From NCBI RefSeq assembly GCF_964056675.1, contig NZ_OZ060371.1, positions 486,786 through 550,785 on the forward strand: a stretch of DNA of 64,000 nucleotides, in the 5' to 3' direction. This DNA is from Buchnera aphidicola (Anoecia corni). Its GTDB lineage: Bacteria > Pseudomonadota > Gammaproteobacteria > Enterobacterales > Enterobacteriaceae. The notes beneath the pieces were generated by a model. That model was not told the DNA's origin. It searched no databases and was given only the letters and a program-made list of their open reading frames with translations. The translations under genes were made by a program, and so were the position numbers. This document shows positions 52,187-61,640 of this stretch, piece after piece. Within the stretch, counting starts at the first letter, position 1. Each line of letters starts with the position of its first letter.

Positions 52187-54105
52187 TTTTCTTTAGGTAA
52201 TTCATATAAACACCGACTTGGTTTATTACTTGTCATTCTACCATATCTTTTTCTAAAATTACAAATTGTTAATACTAATGTTGATTTTACTCGAGTAAAA
52301 CCAACATAAAATAACCTTCTTTTTTCTTCTATATTATACTGATAAACACTTTGTATATTCTAGAGAATATCTTCTTCTATACCAACTATAAAAACATGTA
52401 AAAACTCTAATCCCTTAGAAGAACGTAACGTCATTAGTTGAATATTTCCAATTCTATTATTGCTGTTATAATAATCTTCATTTCTACTCAATATTGCTAT
52501 TTTTAATAACACGTCTTTTATTATTTTAGTGTTAATCTTTTCTATTCTTGACAAAATAATATTAATCCATGTTATAAACTTATTTACATTATAAATAGCT
52601 TTCTTTATTTTTTCAGAACTTTTAAATTTAGAAAAAATCTATTTTTTATACTCTATCTCTAGTAAGAATGTTGAGAAAAATTTTTTAATGAATGTTGTTC
52701 TATACACTTATTTAATTTTCGAATACAAGTAAGAAAATTTTTTAATGATTTCAAACTTTTAGTACTCATGTTAATAGTTAAACGTTTATCGAAGTCACAC
52801 TAAAAAGATTATTTTTTGTCTTATATGCATACTCTTCTATTTTTTTTATGGTTTCAGTACCAATATTTCTACCTATAATGTTAATAATCTGCAAAAATGC
52901 ACTATTATTATTCATATTTATAATTAATCCTAAACATAAAATAATAACTTTTACTTCTAAACAATTAAAAAATAATTTTTTCCAGAGATTACATATGAAA
53001 TATTTTTTTTATGCAAGCTTTTTCTAAAATATGAGACTGATAATTATTTATATACAAAATAGCACAATCTTTATAATTAAAAAAAGAACTTTTTAAGCTA
53101 ATTTTGTGCGCTTCATCTAATACCGATTCTGATTCATCTTTTTCATTTCTTAATTTTATTATTTTAGTTTTTATTCCATGTTCTAAATTAGAAAATATGC
53201 ATTTTTCATATATATTAATAGTATGAGAAATTACACTATTAGCAATTTTAATTATTCTTTTTACAGATCGGTAATTTTCTTCTAGCTTAATCACTTTAAT
53301 AGAAGGAAAATCAGTTTTTAATCATGAAAATCTTTTTAAATTAGCTCCTCTCTATGAATAAATAGATTGATTATCATCACCTACTAAAGCAAAATTATTA
53401 TTTTGTAATAAAAAAATTAATTTATACTGAATTAAGTTTATATCTTGATATTCGTTAACTAAAAAATATTATATTTTTTTTCAGCTATTTCTTACTTTAT
53501 TATTATTCTGTAATAAACGAGTAGGAACATATAAAAGATCATTAAAATCCAATAAATTCGATTTTTTAAAAAAACTAACATATAAATGATAACATTCAGC
53601 AAATTTTTTTCTCTATTAGAGATAGCATAAAGCATAGCTTCTTTAGGATTAAAAAGATTATTCTTCTATTTAAAAATTTTATATTATAATAATTTTATTA
53701 GAACTTTATCAGAACTTAATAAGTTATAAGTAATTTTATGTAACAAATTACTCTATTCTTTATCACTAATAACAAAAAAAACTTTGAAATATCTTTAAAA
53801 TAGACAATTCATATTTTATATATATACATTCCAAAAGAATGAAAGGTTAAAATTTTTAAATCTTTAATATCTATATCTCTAACTCTTTTACTTATTCTAT
53901 CTTGTATTTATTTTACTGCTTTATTAGTAAAAGTTAAAGCTATAAGATTATCTGATTTAAAATTACTATATTTAATTAAACAAATAATTTTTTCTATTAT
54001 AACTCGTATTTTCCTAGAACAAGATCCAGCGATAACAAAACATAGCCCTGTTATAAAAGAAATAGAATATTTTTGATAATTATTAAGAAAAACCATAGTT
54101 CTCAT
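52187..54105 (-). pseudogene. rep: Decayed ATP-dependent DNA helicase Rep
   Basis: Fragments in different frames align in order with E. coli Rep. The 5' part (54105-53908) matches MRLNPGQQQAVEFVTG, but the Walker A GAGSGKTRV has become GSCSRKIRV. A middle part (53294-52989) matches IKLEENYRSVKRIIKIAN and YKDCAILY. Near the 3' end (52554-52360) IQLMTLRSSKGLEFLHVF is helicase motif V, then a stop, then EEKRRLFYVGFTRV (motif VI) in frame, and the gene ends near 52187 after SRCLYELPKEN. There are several stops and frameshifts outside homopolymers, so it is a true pseudogene. About 1.9 kb, near the original length (673 aa), so decay is recent. Confidence 0.93.
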
Positions 54106-54257
54106 GTATGTAAAAAAGAAAAATAATTACTTGAATAAACTTTTTTTAAATAAAGTTAAAAACGATTAAAAAAATTTAAATAATAAATAATTTTAAATTT
54201 AAAAAAATGTTTATTCATATTTAATATAATTATTTTTTTTTATTTAAAATATATCCT

Positions 54258-55742
54258 TTATTTTTTAATAACTAAACTAGAATGATTATTTTTATCTTTC
54301 ATATAAATTCTTAATTTCCTTCCTATTAATTCAATAGGATGATTATAAATCTGACTATTTAAATCATTTAGCTCAACGTTATCAACTATATTTTCTTTTA
54401 TTAATTTATTTATTTTATTTATATTTAAATTCGACATAAAACTTCTAAAAATTGGTAAAGCTTTTCTAGTAAATAAATAATTTCCATATTCAGCTGTATC
54501 AGATATTACTAAATTCATCTCATATAATCTTTTCCTAGAAATTGTATTCGCAATTAAAGGAAGCTCATGTAGAGATTCATAATAAGCTGATTCTGCAGAA
54601 ATACCAGATTCTAACATAACCTCAAAAGATAGTTCAATACCAGCTTTTAAAATAGCAACCATAACTATTCCATTATCGAAATACTCTTGATCTGAAAGAG
54701 AAATTTCTGATTTTTTTGCTTTTTCAAAATCACTATTTTTATTTTCTTGACGTAAATCAATCAAATCTTTATTATTATTTTTCCAATCATTAATAACTTT
54801 TTCTGAAAATTTTCCAGAAATAATATCATCCATATGCTTATAATATAAAGGAGAGAATATTTTCTTTAATTTATTAGATAATTTACAAGTTTCAATCTTA
54901 GCAGAACTAGATAATCTATCTAACATTAACCAAATTCCACCTTGTTTTAATGTTTCAGTAATTTTTTCCCAACCATTTTGAATTAAATTCACTGCATAAT
55001 TTTTATGTACACCACTACTAATTAACTTTTCAAAAAAAGATATAGAAGCACTCTGCAGCATACCACATAAAATTGTTTGTTCACCCATTAAATCTGACTT
55101 AACTTCAGCTATGAATGATGATTCTAAAACTCCTGCTCGATGAGATCCTATTGAAACAGACCATGCTTTTGCTGCATGTATTCCTTCTTTTTTTAAATCA
55201 TTATTAGTGTGAACAGCTATTAAAGCTGGAACTCCAAATCCACGTACAAACTCTGCTCTTACTTCAGTACCAGGACATTTTGGAGCTACCATAATAACTG
55301 TAACATCTTCTCTTATCTTTTCTCCAACTTCTACTATATTAAAACCATGAGAATAACCTAAAAAAGAACCTGATTTCATCATTGGCATTATTTTTTTTAC
55401 TACTTTTGAATGTTCTCTATCTGGCGTTAAGTTAATAACTACATCAGCAAAAGGAATAATAGATTCATAATCTAAAGCTAAAAATTTATTTTTGATAGCA
55501 TTTTTCCAAGAATTTCCTTTTTCTTCAATAGTTTTATTTCTAAGAGCAAAAGAAACATCCAATCCAGAATCTCTCATATTTAAACCTTGATTTAATCCTT
55601 GAGATCCACAACCAACTATTACTATTTTTTTATTTTTTAAAAAATCTACTCCATTTAAAAAATCGGATGAACTTAAAAGCTTACTTTTTTTTATTTCTAT
55701 TAACTTTTCTCTAAAACATAACTTATTGAAATAATTAGGCAT
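54258..55742 (-). CDS. ilvC: Ketol-acid reductoisomerase (class II)
   Basis: Second step of valine and isoleucine synthesis, 494 aa (E. coli 491), the long class II form with a duplicated C-terminal domain. NADPH-binding [45 protein letters not shown] and [19 protein letters not shown] are present, with metal-binding [12 protein letters not shown] and ISDTAEYG. It follows ilvD by 144 bases. ilvA, ilvE and ilvY are not here. In Buchnera the final transamination is thought to be done by the aphid, which fits. Confidence 0.98.
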   Translation of the reverse strand: MPNYFNKLCFREKLIEIKKSKLLSSSDFLNGVDFLKNKKIVIVGCGSQGLNQGLNMRDSGLDVSFALRNKTIEEKGNSWKNAIKNKFLALDYESIIPFADVVINLTPDREHSKVVKKIMPMMKSGSFLGYSHGFNIVEVGEKIREDVTVIMVAPKCPGTEVRAEFVRGFGVPALIAVHTNNDLKKEGIHAAKAWSVSIGSHRAGVLESSFIAEVKSDLMGEQTILCGMLQSASISFFEKLISSGVHKNYAVNLIQNGWEKITETLKQGGIWLMLDRLSSSAKIETCKLSNKLKKIFSPLYYKHMDDIISGKFSEKVINDWKNNNKDLIDLRQENKNSDFEKAKKSEISLSDQEYFDNGIVMVAILKAGIELSFEVMLESGISAESAYYESLHELPLIANTISRKRLYEMNLVISDTAEYGNYLFTRKALPIFRSFMSNLNINKINKLIKENIVDNVELNDLNSQIYNHPIELIGRKLRIYMKDKNNHSSLVIKK

Positions 55743-55886
55743 AGTTACTCCTCTTAATTTAATATTACTAACGTGAGATTTTATATACTTATATTTTAAT
55801 ACTGACTACTTTTATTTTTAAAACATCTATATAACAAAAAAATATAAATCTAAAAAATATTCTTGTTTCCATCTAATAATGTTTAC

Positions 55887-57731
55887 TTATAATAACTTTC
55901 TATCTCTCACCGCTCCCATGTTAGCACTTGTAGCAAATTTAGCATATAATCTTAATGCAGTAGAAATTTTTCTAACTCTATCTCGAGGAGTGTAAGCTTT
56001 TTCTCTTCTATATTCTTCTAATTTTTTTCTTTTACTTACTTCTAATTTACTAATTATTAAATTTATTGAACGATTAGGAATATCTATTTTAATAGCATCG
56101 CCATCTCTTACTAAAGCTAAAAGACCTTTATTTGCAGCTTCAGGAGAAATATGTCCAATAGATAACCCTGAAGTTCCTCCAGAAAATCTACCATCAGTTA
56201 TTAATGCGCAAAACTTATCCATACCTGTAGATTTTAAATAAGTAGTAGGATAAAGCATTTCTTGCATTCCAGGACCTCCTTTTGGCCCTTCATAACGAAT
56301 AACAATTACATCTCCTTTTTTTATTTTAAGATGTAATATAGCATCTACCGCTTCTTCTTGACTTTCATAAACTTTTGCTTTTCCAGAAAAAATATAGTTA
56401 TCTTCTAAAACACCAGCGGTTTTTACCACACATCCATCTTTAGCTATATTTCCGTATAGAATAGCTAATCCTCCATCTTTACTATAAGCATTTTTACTAG
56501 ATCGTATACATCCATTTTTTCTGTCTATATCTAACTGCTTCCATCTACAATTTTGAGAAAATGCTTTTATAGTTTTCTCCCCCTTTGGTGCAGCTTTAAA
56601 CATTTTCAATACTAATTTATGATTAGTTGACAAAATGTCGTAGATTTTCAGCGTATTTTTTAAAGTTAAACCTAAAATATTTTTTACATTAACATTAAGT
56701 AAATTGATTTTATGTAGTTCGTTTAATACTCCCATAACTCCGCCAGCTCTATGAAAATCTTCCATATGATATTTTTTACTACTCGGAGATATTTTACATA
56801 AATTAGGAACTTTTTTAGCTAAGTGATCAATGTCTTTCATGCTAAAATCGATGTTTCCTTCTTGAGCAATAGCTAACAAATGAAGTATAGTATTAGTAGA
56901 ACCCCCCATAGCTATATCCATAATCATTGCATTATTTAACGCATGTTTATTAGCAATCATTCTTGGTAAAACTGAAAAATCTTCATTCTCATAAAAAGAC
57001 TTTGTTATTTTTACTATTCTTTTTGCCGATTTAATAAACAATTTCTTTCTATCTATATGAGTTGCTAGAAGAGTCCCGTTCCCTGGAAGAGATAGTCCTA
57101 TAGCTTCAACAAGACAATTCATGGAATTAGCTGTAAACATTCCCGAACAAGAACCACATGTAGGACATGCAATTTCTTCTATTTTTTTTGATATCTTTTT
57201 TGAATACTCATCTTGAACTCCTGATAAAATTGCATCTACTAAATCTAAAGAGATTTTTTTGTTTTTTAAAAAAATCTTCCCTGATTCCATCGGACCTCCT
57301 GATATAAAAATAGAAGGAATATTTAACCTCATCGCAGCTAATAACATACCAGGAGTTATTTTATCACAATTAGATATACATATCATAGCATCTGCACAAT
57401 GAGCATTTATCATATATTCTACAGAATCCGCAATTAACTCTCTTGATGGTAAAGAATATAACATTCCTGAATGTCCCATTGCTATACCATCATCAACTGC
57501 TATAGTATTGAATTCTTTAGGTACTCCCCCTGTTTTTTTTATTTCAGAAGATACGATTTTTCCTACATTCTGTAGATGAATATGCCCAGGAACAAATTCA
57601 GTAAAAGAATTTACAACAGCAATAATTGGTTTCTTAAAATCATCATCATTCATTCCAGTAGCTCGCCATAAAGCTCGAGCGCCAGACATATTTTTACCTT
57701 TAGTAGTTGTATAAGATCGATATACTGGCAT
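55887..57731 (-). CDS. ilvD: Dihydroxy-acid dehydratase
   Basis: Fe-S dehydratase for valine and isoleucine (and through them leucine) synthesis, 614 aa (E. coli 616). The start [23 protein letters not shown], the cluster cysteines in [10 protein letters not shown] and [18 protein letters not shown], and the C-terminal [19 protein letters not shown] are all seen. The cluster makes it a client of the isc system a few kb away. Order ilvD-ilvC on one strand follows E. coli with ilvA and ilvY removed. Confidence 0.98.
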   Translation of the reverse strand: MPVYRSYTTTKGKNMSGARALWRATGMNDDDFKKPIIAVVNSFTEFVPGHIHLQNVGKIVSSEIKKTGGVPKEFNTIAVDDGIAMGHSGMLYSLPSRELIADSVEYMINAHCADAMICISNCDKITPGMLLAAMRLNIPSIFISGGPMESGKIFLKNKKISLDLVDAILSGVQDEYSKKISKKIEEIACPTCGSCSGMFTANSMNCLVEAIGLSLPGNGTLLATHIDRKKLFIKSAKRIVKITKSFYENEDFSVLPRMIANKHALNNAMIMDIAMGGSTNTILHLLAIAQEGNIDFSMKDIDHLAKKVPNLCKISPSSKKYHMEDFHRAGGVMGVLNELHKINLLNVNVKNILGLTLKNTLKIYDILSTNHKLVLKMFKAAPKGEKTIKAFSQNCRWKQLDIDRKNGCIRSSKNAYSKDGGLAILYGNIAKDGCVVKTAGVLEDNYIFSGKAKVYESQEEAVDAILHLKIKKGDVIVIRYEGPKGGPGMQEMLYPTTYLKSTGMDKFCALITDGRFSGGTSGLSIGHISPEAANKGLLALVRDGDAIKIDIPNRSINLIISKLEVSKRKKLEEYRREKAYTPRDRVRKISTALRLYAKFATSANMGAVRDRKLL

Positions 57732-58091
57732 ACTTTATAGTACTCTTTTAGTTATAATTTATTTTAATTAAACGTAATTAATCTATTTTTAATTATTCTA
57801 ATAATTACACTTTATATACTTAAAATTTTTCTTTTAAATATATCTAATTAAAATTTAGTAAAAAACTAGAAAATTAAATTTTTATTCTTAAAAATATAAA
57901 AAATATTTTATTCTTATTTATTAAAACAAAAAATATATATGCTATATACTTTTACAATCATTAAATTTAATAAAAAAAGTAAAAAATTTCAACTAATATA
58001 AAACTACATTATCCATTTTATATGTGAATTATTTATTATATTTCTATTATTTTTATAATAATGAATTAATGCATGACACAATTTTATCTCA
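57732..58091. other. Spacer between ilvD and tRNA-Trp
   Basis: 360 bases upstream of ilvD and downstream of tRNA-Trp on the minus strand. It should contain the ilvDC promoter; no clear box and no attenuator-like leader peptide with branched-chain codons is seen. No coding relic. Confidence 0.4.
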
Positions 58092-58164
58092 CAGGGATGG
58101 AGGGACTTGAACCCACAACTTTCGGTTTTGGAGACCGATGCTCTACCAATTGAACTACATCCCT
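58092..58164 (-). tRNA. tRNA-Trp (anticodon CCA)
   Basis: Acceptor AGGGATG pairs with CATCCCT. The anticodon loop CTCCAAA gives CCA, and the T-arm is TGTGGGTTCAAGTCCCTC-like. Discriminator G, as required by TrpS. The 3' CCA is not encoded. Its synthetase gene is the frame-broken trpS at 7715-8739. Confidence 0.96.
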
Positions 58165-58480
58165 AATATCATTAGTTTTGAATAAACTTGAAAGGAATTG
58201 TCAGATTTTTTACATAATCTTGGTACTATACTATAAAAAAAATAATATTGTCTAATATTTTTTTTACTTTTATAGTTTATAACTGCGTAATTAATATAAT
58301 CTTATATATATATTGTATACATATATATGTTATCTGTATTGTTTTCTATTCTACTTTAAATTATATTTTTAACTTTTGTATAACATTTAAAAAAAAATTT
58401 TAACTACTTTAAACTAGTTAAATAAATTTTTATAAAACTTAATTTTTTTATTTTAATAATATTTATCATTCGAGGATAAA
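58165..58480. other. Divergent region tRNA-Trp/iscS
   Basis: 316 bases between divergent tRNA-Trp and iscS. iscR, which precedes iscS in E. coli and represses the operon, is absent. A GAGGATAAA ribosome-binding site ends just before iscS. Promoters cannot be fixed with confidence. Confidence 0.4.
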
Positions 58481-59689
58481 ATGAAATTACCAATTTATTT
58501 AGATTATGCAGCAACAACACCAGTAGATTTACAAGTGATAAATACCATGAATAAATTTCTCTCTATATCAGGAAACTTTGGAAATCCAGCATCACGTTCT
58601 CATAAATTTGGATGGATTGCGGAAGAAGCAGTAGATATTGCTAGAAATCAAATTTCTGATCTCATTAAAGCAGATCCTAGAGAAATTATTTTTACTTCTG
58701 GAGCTACTGAATCAAATAATTTAGCTTTAAAAGGATTTTTAGATTTTTATAAAAGTAAAAACCACATTATTACTAGTAAAACAGAACATAAATCTATTTT
58801 AGATACTTGTCAATATTTAGAAAAAAAAGGATTTGAAGTAACGTATTTAACACCAAAAAAGACTGGTTTAATTGATTTAAATGAATTAGAAGATGCAATT
58901 TCTAATAAAACTGCATTAGTTTCTATCATGTATGTAAATAATGAAATAGGAATAATACAAGACATATTTAAAATCAGTAATATTTGCAAAAAAAAAAATG
59001 TTATTTTACATGTAGATGCAACACAAGCAATTGGAAAAATTCCTATAAATTTAAAAAAAATGAAAATTGATTTAATGTCTTTTTCTGCCCACAAAATATA
59101 TGGACCAAAAGGAATAGGAGCTTTATATGTAAGAAGAAAACCAAGAGTTCGTTTAATTTCTCAAATACATGGTGGAGGTCATGAACGAGGGATGCGATCC
59201 GGAACTCTTCCTGTTCACCAAATCGCAGGATTTGGATTAGCCTGTTTTTTAGCTGGAAAAAATTTAAAAAATGATAATATACACTGCACAAATTTAAGAA
59301 ATCAACTTTGGAATGGAATAAAAAAAATTGAAGAAGTATATTTAAATACTGATTTAAAAAATAGTTCTCCTCATATTTTAAACGTTAGTTTTAACTATGT
59401 TGAAGGAGAATCTTTAATAATGGCTTTAAAAGATCTCGCTGTATCCTCTGGATCTGCTTGTACTTCTTCTAGTTTAAAACCTTCTTATGTACTTCGTTCT
59501 ATTGGCGTAAAAGATGAATTAGCTCATAGTTCTATTCGTTTTTCTATTGGGAGATATACTTCTAATAAAGAAATTGAGTACTCTCTCAATCTAATACACT
59601 TAGCTATAAGAAAACTACGAGTATTATCTCCTCTATGGGAAATGTATAAAGAAGGAATAGATATTAATAAAGTACAGTGGAATACATAG
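58481..59689 (+). CDS. iscS: Cysteine desulfurase IscS
   Basis: PLP enzyme taking sulfur from cysteine for Fe-S clusters and tRNA thiolation, 402 aa (E. coli 404). [25 protein letters not shown], the PLP Lys in [25 protein letters not shown] and the persulfide Cys loop [18 protein letters not shown] are present. It ends in the W-rich tail that contacts IscU. A run of 11 A (58988-58998) lies in frame. It also supplies TusA and so the TusBCD relay at 3352-4440. SD GAGGA is clear. Confidence 0.98.
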   Translation: MKLPIYLDYAATTPVDLQVINTMNKFLSISGNFGNPASRSHKFGWIAEEAVDIARNQISDLIKADPREIIFTSGATESNNLALKGFLDFYKSKNHIITSKTEHKSILDTCQYLEKKGFEVTYLTPKKTGLIDLNELEDAISNKTALVSIMYVNNEIGIIQDIFKISNICKKKNVILHVDATQAIGKIPINLKKMKIDLMSFSAHKIYGPKGIGALYVRRKPRVRLISQIHGGGHERGMRSGTLPVHQIAGFGLACFLAGKNLKNDNIHCTNLRNQLWNGIKKIEEVYLNTDLKNSSPHILNVSFNYVEGESLIMALKDLAVSSGSACTSSSLKPSYVLRSIGVKDELAHSSIRFSIGRYTSNKEIEYSLNLIHLAIRKLRVLSPLWEMYKEGIDINKVQWNT

Positions 59690-59759
59690 TATTTTTCTTA
59701 TAAGAGTAATATAATTACATATTACTTGTTTTAAATTATTTAACATGGTGATAATTATT

Positions 59760-60167
59760 ATGTCATATAGTAAAAAAGTTTTAGATCATTATGAAAATCC
59801 TAGAAATGTAGGATCTTTTACTAGCACTGATAAAAATGTTGGAACTAGTATTGTAGGAGCTCCTGCTTGTGGAGACGTAATGAAACTGCAAATAAAAGTT
59901 AATAATAAGGAAGTAATTGAAGATGCTTGTTTTAAAACATACGGATGCGGATCTGCAATAGCATCAAGTTCTCTAGCTACAGAATGGATAAAAGGTAAAT
60001 CAATTAATGAAGCAGAAAAAATTCATAATACTGATATAGTAAAAGAATTAGCATTACCTCCTGTAAAAATTCATTGTTCTGTTTTAGCTGAAGATGCCAT
60101 TAAAAAAGCTATTTTAGACTATAAAAAAAAAAATTATAAAAGAAAAACTAAAAGCATTAAATATTAA
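59760..60167 (+). CDS. iscU: Fe-S cluster scaffold protein IscU
   Basis: Scaffold on which clusters are built, 135 aa from the ATG at 59760 (E. coli 128). An ATG five codons upstream is in frame, but MSYSKKVLDHYENPRNVGSF is the family start. Ligands Cys37, Cys63 and Cys106 are in GAPACGDV, YGCGSAIA and HCSVLAED. The HscA-binding motif LPPVK (residues 99-103) is unchanged. The C-terminus carries a short Lys-rich extension. iscA, the next gene in E. coli, is absent; a strong hairpin follows. Confidence 0.97.
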   Translation: MSYSKKVLDHYENPRNVGSFTSTDKNVGTSIVGAPACGDVMKLQIKVNNKEVIEDACFKTYGCGSAIASSSLATEWIKGKSINEAEKIHNTDIVKELALPPVKIHCSVLAEDAIKKAILDYKKKNYKRKTKSIKY

Positions 60168-60198
60168 CATTATTTGTAAAAAAAATATTTATAATGAA

Positions 60199-60228
60199 AA
60201 CGCACTGAAACAATCGTTTTAGTGCGTT
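60199..60228. terminator. 13-bp GC-containing hairpin between iscU and hscB
   Basis: AACGCACTGAAAC (60199-60211) and GTTTTAGTGCGTT (60216-60228) form a 13-bp stem with one G-U pair and a four-base loop (AATC). The stem contains CGCACT/AGTGCG, rich in G+C for this genome. On the plus strand it is followed by A5, not T, so it may act as an RNA-processing or stability element between iscSU and hscB-fdx rather than a full terminator. Confidence 0.6.
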
Positions 60229-60309
60229 AAAAACTATCTGTTATAAAAAAATAGAAATTTAATATAAATTAAAACTATAATCTTCACTATAAGTTGATAA
60301 GGTTATATA

Positions 60310-60801
60310 ATGAATTATTTTGTTTTATTTAACTTACCAGAAAAATTTGAAATAAATCTAAAAAATTTAACTAGACACTTTTATAAACTACAAAAACAGT
60401 TTCATCCTGACTTATCTATGAATAACTCTAAAAATACCAAAAAAAACTTTTTAAATAAATCTATGTGTATAAATGTAGGTTATAAAATTTTAAGAAACCC
60501 TATACAAAGATCTGAACACTTACTTTCAATTAATGGAATTACTACTCTATCTTCAAAATATAAAAAAAAATATAATAATTTTTTAAAAATACAATTTTCT
60601 TTATATGAACAATTAGATAAAATTTTAAAAAAAAAAAATAAACAAAAAATACACGATTTTTATGTAAAAATAAATAATTTTGAATTGGACAATATGCGTA
60701 AACTAAAAGTTTACTTAAATCAAAAGTTATGGAAAATAGCAATATATACTACTTTAAAATTAAAATTTTTTGAAAATTTAAAAACAAAAATAAAACATTA
60801 G
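60310..60801 (+). CDS. hscB: Fe-S assembly co-chaperone HscB
   Basis: J-domain protein that brings IscU to the Hsp70 HscA, 163 aa (E. coli 171). The start NYFVLFNLPEKFEINLKNL matches E. coli MDYFTLFGLPARYQLD. The J-motif HPD (residues 32-34) is intact, then NKSMCINVGYKIL and the C-terminal three-helix IscU-binding part. An A12 run (60627-60638) is in frame. The partner gene hscA should come next but is absent; fdx follows after 317 bases. Confidence 0.94.
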   Translation: MNYFVLFNLPEKFEINLKNLTRHFYKLQKQFHPDLSMNNSKNTKKNFLNKSMCINVGYKILRNPIQRSEHLLSINGITTLSSKYKKKYNNFLKIQFSLYEQLDKILKKKNKQKIHDFYVKINNFELDNMRKLKVYLNQKLWKIAIYTTLKLKFFENLKTKIKH

Positions 60802-61118
60802 TTTTCTTATAAAATTCACTCTTTTTTTTATGAAATATATACAACTTTATTTAATTATTATTTATGTAGTATATAACATATTAAATAAAAAATTTTTAAA
60901 ACAAATTATACTATCAAAGTAATGTATCTTTTTTATATATTTAAATAACTATTAATTATTAAATTAAACTTATGTTTAATTTTAAGATTTATATGATTAA
61001 ATGTGATATTTAAATTATTTATTACAATATAATAACCAATGTTCATTAGTTAAAAAAAATATATATATTTTTATATTAGTACTTACTGTGTTCTTATTTT
61101 AAATTTTAAGAGTCTTCT
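60802..61118. other. Spacer at the expected position of hscA
   Basis: 317 bases between hscB and fdx. In E. coli the 1.85-kb hscA gene lies here. No Hsp70 motif (for example GIDLGTTNS) can be read in any frame, so hscA has been deleted rather than merely inactivated. Confidence 0.7.
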
Positions 61119-61445
61119 ATGCCAAAAATAACATTTTTACCACACCGAGAAATATTACCAAATGGAATAACTATAACAGCAAAAACCGGAGATACAATTT
61201 TAGAAGCAGCTTTAAAAAACAATATACAAATAGAACATACTTGCGAAAAGTCATGTGTTTGCACTACCTGCCATTGCATCATAAAAAAAGGATTTAATTC
61301 TCTTTCAAAGATACAAGAAGATGAGGATGATATACTAGGACAAGCTGCAGGTTTAGAAGAACATAGTCGATTAAGTTGTCAAGCAAAAATTGGAAATAAA
61401 AATATAGAAATTGAAATACCATATAACACTTTAAGAATCAAATAA
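61119..61445 (+). CDS. fdx: [2Fe-2S] ferredoxin
   Basis: Isc-type adrenodoxin-like ferredoxin giving electrons to Fe-S assembly, 108 aa (E. coli 111). Start PKITFLPHREILPNG, ligands Cys42, Cys48, Cys51 (TCEKSCVCTTCHC) and Cys87 (SRLSCQAK), and the acidic helix KIQEDEDDILGQAAGLEE match E. coli Fdx. Last gene of the reduced isc cluster; fpr (44776-45528) is a candidate reductase. Confidence 0.97.
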   Translation: MPKITFLPHREILPNGITITAKTGDTILEAALKNNIQIEHTCEKSCVCTTCHCIIKKGFNSLSKIQEDEDDILGQAAGLEEHSRLSCQAKIGNKNIEIEIPYNTLRIK

Positions 61446-61559
61446 TCAAACATTTATTTATATTTAATTTATAAAAAATATTTATACAATCATTAAAAAT
61501 TAAATTATACTAAAGTAATTCATTTTAGTGTAATACGACACTTGCTAAAATTATTAAAT

Positions 61560-61583
61560 GCGAGTAATTAATAAATTACTCGC
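61560..61583. terminator. 10-bp perfect hairpin between convergent fdx and der
   Basis: GCGAGTAATT (61560-61569) and AATTACTCGC (61574-61583) are exact inverse complements with a four-base loop AATA. The stem begins with GCGAG, standing out in this A/T-rich DNA. It lies between the ends of fdx (plus) and der (minus), so a shared two-way terminator is likely, though the U runs on either side are weak. Confidence 0.6.
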
Positions 61584-61640
61584 TAAATAAAATCAATTTA
61601 CATTTCATAATAACTAAAATATAATATTTTATATTTAAAA

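Noticed and set aside
52360..53294. Short minus-strand frames (52360-52554 and 52989-53294) that could be called separate small genes
   Set aside because: They align in order with parts of one Rep helicase and are separated by stops, so they are pieces of the rep pseudogene.
60802..61118. Possible hscA remnant between hscB and fdx
   Set aside because: No Hsp70 motif can be read in any frame and the interval is far too short, so it is recorded as a deletion, not a pseudogene.
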